Assembly (NCBI GenBank): GCA_001800515.1
Contig: MGVN01000084.1
Coordinates: 1-9,792 of the forward strand
DNA: 9,792 nt
Source of the DNA: Elusimicrobia bacterium RIFOXYB2_FULL_49_7
GTDB lineage: Bacteria > Fibrobacterota > OXYB2-FULL-49-7
Direction of reading: 5' to 3'
The translations under genes were made by a program, and so were the position numbers. Shown here in pieces: positions 5,699 through 9,792 of this stretch; within the stretch, counting starts at the first letter, position 1, and each line of letters opens with the position of its first letter. Under the pieces are notes generated by a model. That model searched no databases. It had not been told where the DNA came from and saw only the letters and a program-made list of their open reading frames with translations.

Positions 5699-7069
5699 TC
5701 ACTTATCCTCCGGAAAGTGCTTCTTCATAAGTTCAGTAAACCGGGCGTCATCACGGAGCCGGTCAAAATCCTTGTCGTTTTTGATGTGCTCGTGCTTGTT
5801 GAAACCTTTCTCCAGCGCCTGCGTTAAGAAGCAGAAAGCCTCTTCCACGCGGCCCGCCACCGCGTGGGCGCAGGCAATGGCATATAGCGCCCAGGCGACC
5901 ATTTCCGCATCCGCGGGCTTAAGCGCTAAGTAATTCTCGTAATTGCGCAGGGCTTCTTCACGCTTGCCGGCTTTTTCCAGGACATTGCCCAAGTCGTAGT
6001 GAGGCAGGGCATAATCTGGGGCAAGCTCTATTGCTTTGGAATAATCTTGTATCGCCTTGTCGAAATTAGCCTGTTCATTATAAACGTTCCCGCGGCAGTC
6101 ATAGAACTCCGCTTCTTTGGGGGCGAGTTCTATCGCCTTGGAGAAATCAGCAAGCGCCTTATTCTGCTCGTCCTTTTTGGCATGTGAAAGCCCGCGGTTA
6201 AAATATGCCCCGGCGTATTCAGGGTCAGCCGCTATAGCCATGGAATAAGCTTCTATCGCCTTGTCATATTCGCCCTTCCTGTCATGGGCAAGTCCGAGAT
6301 TGTTATAGGCCATAGCAAGCTTAGGATTAATGGCTGTTGCCATGGAATAATCTTTTATTGCTTTGTCGAAATCCCCCTTTTGAGCATAGATAAGTCCCCG
6401 GTTATTATATGCGTCGGCATTCTTGGGATCGCGGCTGATGGCCGTGGAGTAACTTTCTTCCGCTTTGTCATATTGCCCCTGCCGATCCCATGCCACCCCT
6501 CTTTTAAAGCAGAGTTCGGCGTAATATACCGGGTCGCGGAGGTTTTTGCGAAACGCTTCAACTAGCTTGGGGGCGCCCAGTGCGTCCCCATATAGGTCTA
6601 TGCCCTCCGGTGGGACCAGATCGATCATTTTGTCCCCGTATTTTTCTTTTAAAAGCCCGCCCAATTCAATAAAGCGGTCGTAGTATTCGTAGCCGTGAAT
6701 TTCTTTCCAGAGCAGCTTATTCTTATAGGCCACGACAATATAGCCATCGTTTGTCTCAGTTGACTGAAAAACCATGTTCTTCCCGTCTAGCTCTGGCAAT
6801 TTTGAGATGTCTTTTAACAAAGTGGCGTCCCGTTTCTTTAGGAAGTCCCTCCGGCGCAAAACGCCGGCCTTGTCCTCCGGAGAACCGTTTTCTAAGACTT
6901 CGTCCTCGGTAGGGAAGGAAACCAGGCCGATCTTATTATGGCAGGACGGACAGTTTATTTCAACTAGCTCCTGGAACATTTCCCCGAATTTGGTTTCACT
7001 ACCCAGACCCGTCCATTTGCAGCTCCCGCAAGTGAATTTTTCTTTTCCATAGGAATAATAATTACTCAT
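5699..7069 (-). CDS. Zinc ribbon and tetratricopeptide repeat protein
   Basis: A 456-residue cytoplasmic protein with no signal peptide or membrane segment. Residues 14-43 form a zinc ribbon (Cys14, Cys17, Cys40, Cys43). Residues about 60-180 are an unrecognised linker domain. From about 185 to 388 there are six tandem 34-residue TPR units (pattern Ala-x-x-Asn-Arg-Gly at the first helix and YDKAIEAYSMAI at the second), followed by a seventh degenerate unit (392-425). The end, GFNKHEHIKNDKDFDRLRDDARFTELM, is a common closing segment of TPR proteins. TPRs bind partner peptides, so the likely role is scaffolding or assembly, with the zinc ribbon as a second binding module. The partner is unknown. 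The start has GGAGG seven bases before the ATG. The gene is divergent from the 161-residue/HerA pair and shares a 181-base control region with it. Confidence 0.9.
   Translation of the reverse strand: MSNYYSYGKEKFTCGSCKWTGLGSETKFGEMFQELVEINCPSCHNKIGLVSFPTEDEVLENGSPEDKAGVLRRRDFLKKRDATLLKDISKLPELDGKNMVFQSTETNDGYIVVAYKNKLLWKEIHGYEYYDRFIELGGLLKEKYGDKMIDLVPPEGIDLYGDALGAPKLVEAFRKNLRDPVYYAELCFKRGVAWDRQGQYDKAEESYSTAISRDPKNADAYNNRGLIYAQKGDFDKAIKDYSMATAINPKLAMAYNNLGLAHDRKGEYDKAIEAYSMAIAADPEYAGAYFNRGLSHAKKDEQNKALADFSKAIELAPKEAEFYDCRGNVYNEQANFDKAIQDYSKAIELAPDYALPHYDLGNVLEKAGKREEALRNYENYLALKPADAEMVAWALYAIACAHAVAGRVEEAFCFLTQALEKGFNKHEHIKNDKDFDRLRDDARFTELMKKHFPEDK
5906..6517 (-). repeat. Six 102-bp tandem coding repeats (TPR units)
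   Basis: Six consecutive 34-codon units encode the TPR helices. DNA similarity between units is evident, with recurring stretches such as GCCTTGTC and ATGGAATAA on the plus strand at the same phase. The repetition is explained by protein structure rather than by a mobile or CRISPR repeat, but it could allow unit gain or loss by recombination. Confidence 0.8.
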
Positions 7070-7121
7070 TCAGAACCTCCCGTGTTTTGAAGTCTTAGTT
7101 CCATATATTTTTCTTCCTCCA

Positions 7122-7149
7122 TATATAATGTAGCGAACATTGGCGACAA
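7122..7149 (-). promoter_or_regulatory. Candidate promoter of the zinc ribbon-TPR gene
   Basis: On the minus strand TTGTCG (7144-7149), a 16-base spacer, then TATATA (7122-7127). This is the same geometry as the promoter proposed for the ftsA operon, again with the -35 inside the palindrome. The leader would be about 45 bases and includes GGAGG. Confidence 0.45.
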
Positions 7150-7159
7150 GGGCTTGTCG
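7144..7159. repeat. 16-bp palindrome CGACAAGGGCTTGTCG, copy 2
   Basis: Identical to the copy at 2718-2733 and in the same orientation of the central GG. It lies between the divergent TPR and 161-residue protein genes. Here a flanking G-T pair extends the possible stem by one wobble pair. Minus-strand TTGTCG (7144-7149) is again 16 bases upstream of a TATA-like hexamer (7122-7127). Confidence 0.75.
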
Positions 7160-7223
7160 TCGTAAAACCTCCCAGTTTTAGCGAAAACCGATAGTTTTAT
7201 AAACTCCGGAGGCTTTGATTTGC

Positions 7224-7244
7224 TGTCGCTCTGGAGTGGCGACA
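7224..7244 (+). promoter_or_regulatory. Small hairpin just upstream of the 161-residue protein start
   Basis: TGTCGC (7224-7229) pairs with GCGACA (7239-7244), leaving a 9-base loop that holds GGAG (7233-7236), the only Shine-Dalgarno-like sequence near the ATG at 7251. The stem is short but GC-rich. It might affect ribosome access or be a degenerate relative of the nearby palindrome. Confidence 0.4.
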
Positions 7245-7250
7245 AGATAA

Positions 7251-7736
7251 ATGGATATAGACATTAACAATTATAGCTCGGGGAAACCCCCAAGCCAGGA
7301 TCTGGTAGCCAGGCTTTTTGGCGACAGGCTGGAACGGCAAAGGCTTTCTGTGGCCGAGATAGCCGCGATGATTTCTGAAAGGCAAAAGATGCTCCAGAAA
7401 AATGTAAAGACGCTGGACTATCAGCTCTGCACTGTCGGCGGCATAAAAAGCACTTTTGAATGGATACACTACACCCCTGATCTTGCCACCCTTCTTAAAG
7501 ATAAGCTTAGCCTGGAAAAGACTGTAAACGAGCTAGAGATGAAGCAGGCAGACGAATACAAGCAGTGTTGGAAAGATATAAGCACGCTCAGGATGGATCT
7601 TTTGGAAGGCCTGGCGGAATACATGTCCATCCACAACAAAGCGGAAATATTGGCACCAGCGTATTCCAAGCCACCGGCCCAATACCCAGCACCGCCATTA
7701 TCCTATGCATTGCGCAAGCTTAACCCATATTCATGA
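7251..7736 (+). CDS. Helical protein of unknown function, coupled to the HerA-nuclease gene
   Basis: A 161-residue protein that I do not recognise. It is mostly helical and charged: residues about 15-55 and 80-125 have heptad-like spacing that suggests a coiled coil, and the C-terminal part (about 133-161) is Pro- and Tyr-rich (PAYSKPPAQYPAPPLSYAL). There is no signal peptide, no membrane segment and no cysteine cluster. Its stop codon overlaps the start of the HerA-type gene as ATGA (7733-7736), so the two are almost certainly made together and may form a complex. An adaptor or DNA-binding partner of the ATPase is a reasonable guess, nothing more. The start is not well supported by a Shine-Dalgarno: the nearest GGAG is 14 bases away and lies in the loop of a small hairpin. 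Confidence 0.7.
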   Translation: MDIDINNYSSGKPPSQDLVARLFGDRLERQRLSVAEIAAMISERQKMLQKNVKTLDYQLCTVGGIKSTFEWIHYTPDLATLLKDKLSLEKTVNELEMKQADEYKQCWKDISTLRMDLLEGLAEYMSIHNKAEILAPAYSKPPAQYPAPPLSYALRKLNPYS

Positions 7737-9792
7737 CATTCAAAACCTCTGATGAAAAAGTGAAGGAGATGCTTATTAGTCTGCGCCCGGCCCTGGGCGC
7801 GCAGGAAACCGAGCATATCTGGGAGGCATATTGCCTTAGCGACGAGAAAATGAAATCCGAGCTTGAAGAATTGATAGGGCTTATGGTTTACAGAGAACTT
7901 GGTAACGGGCTTGGCGGAGAATTGGCGTATTTTGTTCCCCCTCCCATGGAAACCGCCATCGGCAAATACCCTTTAGGCAATGTTCTCTACGGCGGGAAGC
8001 TGCTTTATCCATTTGGCCTTCATGACAAAGAAGTGGCAGAGCATGTCTCCATAACAGGCCGTAGCGGCGCCGCCAAAAGCACGCTGTTGTTCCATATATT
8101 GCAGGGAATGCTTCAAAAATCCCCGGATGTTAAAATTCTGGTCTTTGATTGGAAAAGGGAACTTCGCGCCCTTACCCTGCATCCCGTGTTTGGCGATAAG
8201 GTGCAGGTCTACACGGTGGGCAGGGAAGAGGTATCGCCCATGCGGTTTAATCCGCTTATTCCGCCGCCGGGAACCACCATCACCAATCACATGGAGCAAC
8301 TGCTGGATATTATCTGCCATTGCTTCTATGCCGGGGAAGGGGTGTTTGACATACTTACAAGGGCCATAGACGCCTGTTACAAGGATTTTAAGGTGTATGA
8401 TGCCAAAGCGGCCAAATACCCCACCTTCAGGGATGTACACATCAAAATCGACGGCTTTGACCTGAAAGGCAGGCAAAACGAGTGGAAATCCTCGGCCTTA
8501 AGGATAACCAGAACTCTAGGGTTCGGCGAATTCGGGAAGGTTGTAAACACCCCGCAAAATGACCTAAGCGGCCTCTTGGAAAACAACACCGTGTTGGAGC
8601 TGGACGCCCTGCCGATGGCAAAAAGAGTGTTTTTTATAAGCGCACTGCTGGCTTGGCTTTACAACTACTCGCTGGCCAGAAAAACCAACGAGGCGGACTA
8701 TGGCAGAAAACTAAACAGGGTTATTGTGATTGAGGAAGCCCATAATGTGGCCATGAAGCATGCAGCCGGCGCACGAGAGTCCATCCTGGAGCTGATGATA
8801 AGGCAGGCCAGGTTTCTGGGCATGGGCATGATATTGGTGGACCAGACCCCCAGCCAGCTCTCCTCAACTGTGATGGCCAATATACACACTTCAATAAGTC
8901 TGAACCAGAAAAATGCCGGTGACATAAGCGCAGTGGCCGCCAACCTGCTTTTGGACGAGAAGCAGCGGGATCAACTTAGCATGTTGAAGGTAGGGGAAGC
9001 CATTGTGAGGCTTTCAGACCGTTTTTTGACCCCGTTCATGATAAAGACCGACATTGTGCCCATAAAAGAGCAAACCGTGACCGACACGGCCATACGGGGG
9101 CGTACAGCGACCCTGGGCTGCGGTTATTTCGCCTATTCCACGCCGGAAGCGCCTCAGATAAGGCCGGAGCCAGCTGATTCCGCCAATGACAAACTTACAG
9201 ATGATGAAGTTAAAATTCTTGGGGATATTATGGAATACCCATTTATAGGAGTGGCAAAACGCTATAAGAAGCTATTTTTAAGCGCCAGAAAGGGTAATGA
9301 CCTGAAGGAAGCATTAGCCAGCAGGGGAATTATAGAAACCGAGGAAATAAACACCGGCAATGCCAACCTTGTGCTGCTGAAGCCGACGGAAGCCGGACTT
9401 AAACTGGCCAGAAGACTTGGCCTTGAGCAGAAGAAGGTGGATTACAGAGCGTCGTTGGAACACGAATATTGGCGCCACAAGGCGGCTAATTTCTGCAAGG
9501 CCCTTGGCTATCAGGTGGAGTTTGAGGTGCCGGTTAACGGCAAGGCCGATATTGTAGCCAGAAAAGCTGATTTAGCGATAGCCATAGAGGTTGAGACCGG
9601 CAAGAATAATATCCCGGACGCAATCGGCAATATTAAAAAGAACCTTACGAAGGGATTTGAGCGGGTGATATCGCTGGTCAGCGACGGTGCTTTCCAGGAG
9701 AAACTGCGCTTGCAATTAAAAAGTGAGAGTTTGGATTCGGACGAAAGGGTGAAGATTTTGGCGGCCCACCAGTTCTGCGCGGGAAAGGCCGG
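7733..9792 (+). CDS. HerA/DUF87-type ATPase fused to PD-(D/E)XK-like nuclease, 3' end missing
   Basis: The frame stays open for 686 codons from the ATG at 7733 to the window end. HerA/FtsK-type ATPases are ring-shaped motors that move DNA. Walker A is GRSGAAKST (109-117) and Walker B is VIVIEEAH (330-337). These are followed by MIRQARFLGMGMILVDQTPSQL and VMANIHTSISLNQKN, the sensor and arginine-finger region typical of HerA and DUF87 proteins. Residues about 487-565 look like a winged helix. From about 575, EHEYWRHKAANFCKALGY leads into KADIVARKADLAIAIEVETG, a PD-(D/E)XK-type core with Asp606, Glu619 and Glu621 and a nearby Lys624. The ATG overlaps the previous stop and has no Shine-Dalgarno, so translation is probably coupled. 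Possible roles are a defence effector, a conjugation coupling protein or end processing. ATPase call firm, nuclease call likely, role unknown. Confidence 0.87.
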   Translation, partial: MTFKTSDEKVKEMLISLRPALGAQETEHIWEAYCLSDEKMKSELEELIGLMVYRELGNGLGGELAYFVPPPMETAIGKYPLGNVLYGGKLLYPFGLHDKEVAEHVSITGRSGAAKSTLLFHILQGMLQKSPDVKILVFDWKRELRALTLHPVFGDKVQVYTVGREEVSPMRFNPLIPPPGTTITNHMEQLLDIICHCFYAGEGVFDILTRAIDACYKDFKVYDAKAAKYPTFRDVHIKIDGFDLKGRQNEWKSSALRITRTLGFGEFGKVVNTPQNDLSGLLENNTVLELDALPMAKRVFFISALLAWLYNYSLARKTNEADYGRKLNRVIVIEEAHNVAMKHAAGARESILELMIRQARFLGMGMILVDQTPSQLSSTVMANIHTSISLNQKNAGDISAVAANLLLDEKQRDQLSMLKVGEAIVRLSDRFLTPFMIKTDIVPIKEQTVTDTAIRGRTATLGCGYFAYSTPEAPQIRPEPADSANDKLTDDEVKILGDIMEYPFIGVAKRYKKLFLSARKGNDLKEALASRGIIETEEINTGNANLVLLKPTEAGLKLARRLGLEQKKVDYRASLEHEYWRHKAANFCKALGYQVEFEVPVNGKADIVARKADLAIAIEVETGKNNIPDAIGNIKKNLTKGFERVISLVSDGAFQEKLRLQLKSESLDSDERVKILAAHQFCAGKA

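Larger units (their letters stand above)
7141..7246 (+). repeat. 10-bp direct repeat TGGCGACAAG at both ends of this span
   Basis: TGGCGACAAG occurs at 7141-7150, forming the left arm of palindrome copy 2, and again at 7237-7246, four bases before the ATG at 7251. The second copy looks like a half-site of the palindrome. Both lie in the control region of the 161-residue/HerA pair. Confidence 0.6.

Noticed and set aside
5906..6517. Regular repeats that could suggest a CRISPR or satellite array
   Set aside because: The period is 102 bases, it is in frame and it encodes TPR helices; there are no spacers.
7973..8476. 167-codon open frame on the minus strand
   Set aside because: It lies wholly inside the HerA-type ATPase gene, whose frame carries Walker motifs; the minus reading shows no known motif and is a shadow.
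1..9792. A replication origin suggested by the DnaA-like gene
   Set aside because: I saw no cluster of TTATCCACA-type boxes in any gap, only isolated weak resemblances, and the gaps are too short and not strongly AT-rich.

Overview
The window is bacterial chromosome. It holds a full-length FtsA with a C-terminal amphipathic membrane anchor, Shine-Dalgarno-led housekeeping genes, and codon use that accepts ATA, AGG and AGA freely. The species cannot be named from this sequence. The mixture (rubredoxin-like protein, FtsA outside an ftsQ-ftsA-ftsZ cluster, SET methyltransferase, FGE-like protein, zinc ribbon-TPR protein) fits an uncultured environmental lineage with a mid-GC genome. That placement is inference.

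Layout. (1) 3-446 (+): C-terminal end of a DUF2779 family protein, cut by the window edge. (2) 519-2654 (-): a tight three-gene operon read leftward, with a rubredoxin-like protein, FtsA, then a small protein whose N-terminal half is a free-standing DnaA domain IV. No ftsZ lies in this stretch. (3) 2767-5526: an accessory stretch of loosely spaced single genes, comprising a SET-domain lysine methyltransferase (+), a DUF4145-like/helical/FGE-like fusion without FGE catalytic cysteines (-), and a GNAT acetyltransferase (-). The SET and GNAT genes have no Shine-Dalgarno sequence, and their -10-like motifs would start transcription at the ATG. (4) 5699-7069 (-): a zinc ribbon plus TPR protein. (5) 7251-9792 (+): an ATGA-coupled pair, a 161-residue helical protein of unknown function followed by a HerA/DUF87-type ATPase fused to a winged-helix-like region and a C-terminal PD-(D/E)XK-type nuclease domain, cut by the window end.

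How parts may work together. The best candidates for undescribed biology are the coupled small protein/HerA-nuclease pair (DNA translocation plus cleavage, as in defence or conjugative coupling modules) and the ftsA operon carrying a DnaA-domain-IV protein with altered base-reading residues, which could link division to a DNA site. A third signal is a 16-bp palindrome, CGACAAGGGCTTGTCG, found once in each of the two divergent intergenic regions. In both it overlaps the -35 position of the leftward gene with the same 16-nt spacer to a TATA-like -10, so it may be a shared operator or a dispersed REP-like repeat.

No rRNA, tRNA, CRISPR array, transposase or integrase was found. All gaps between genes are under 200 bases.
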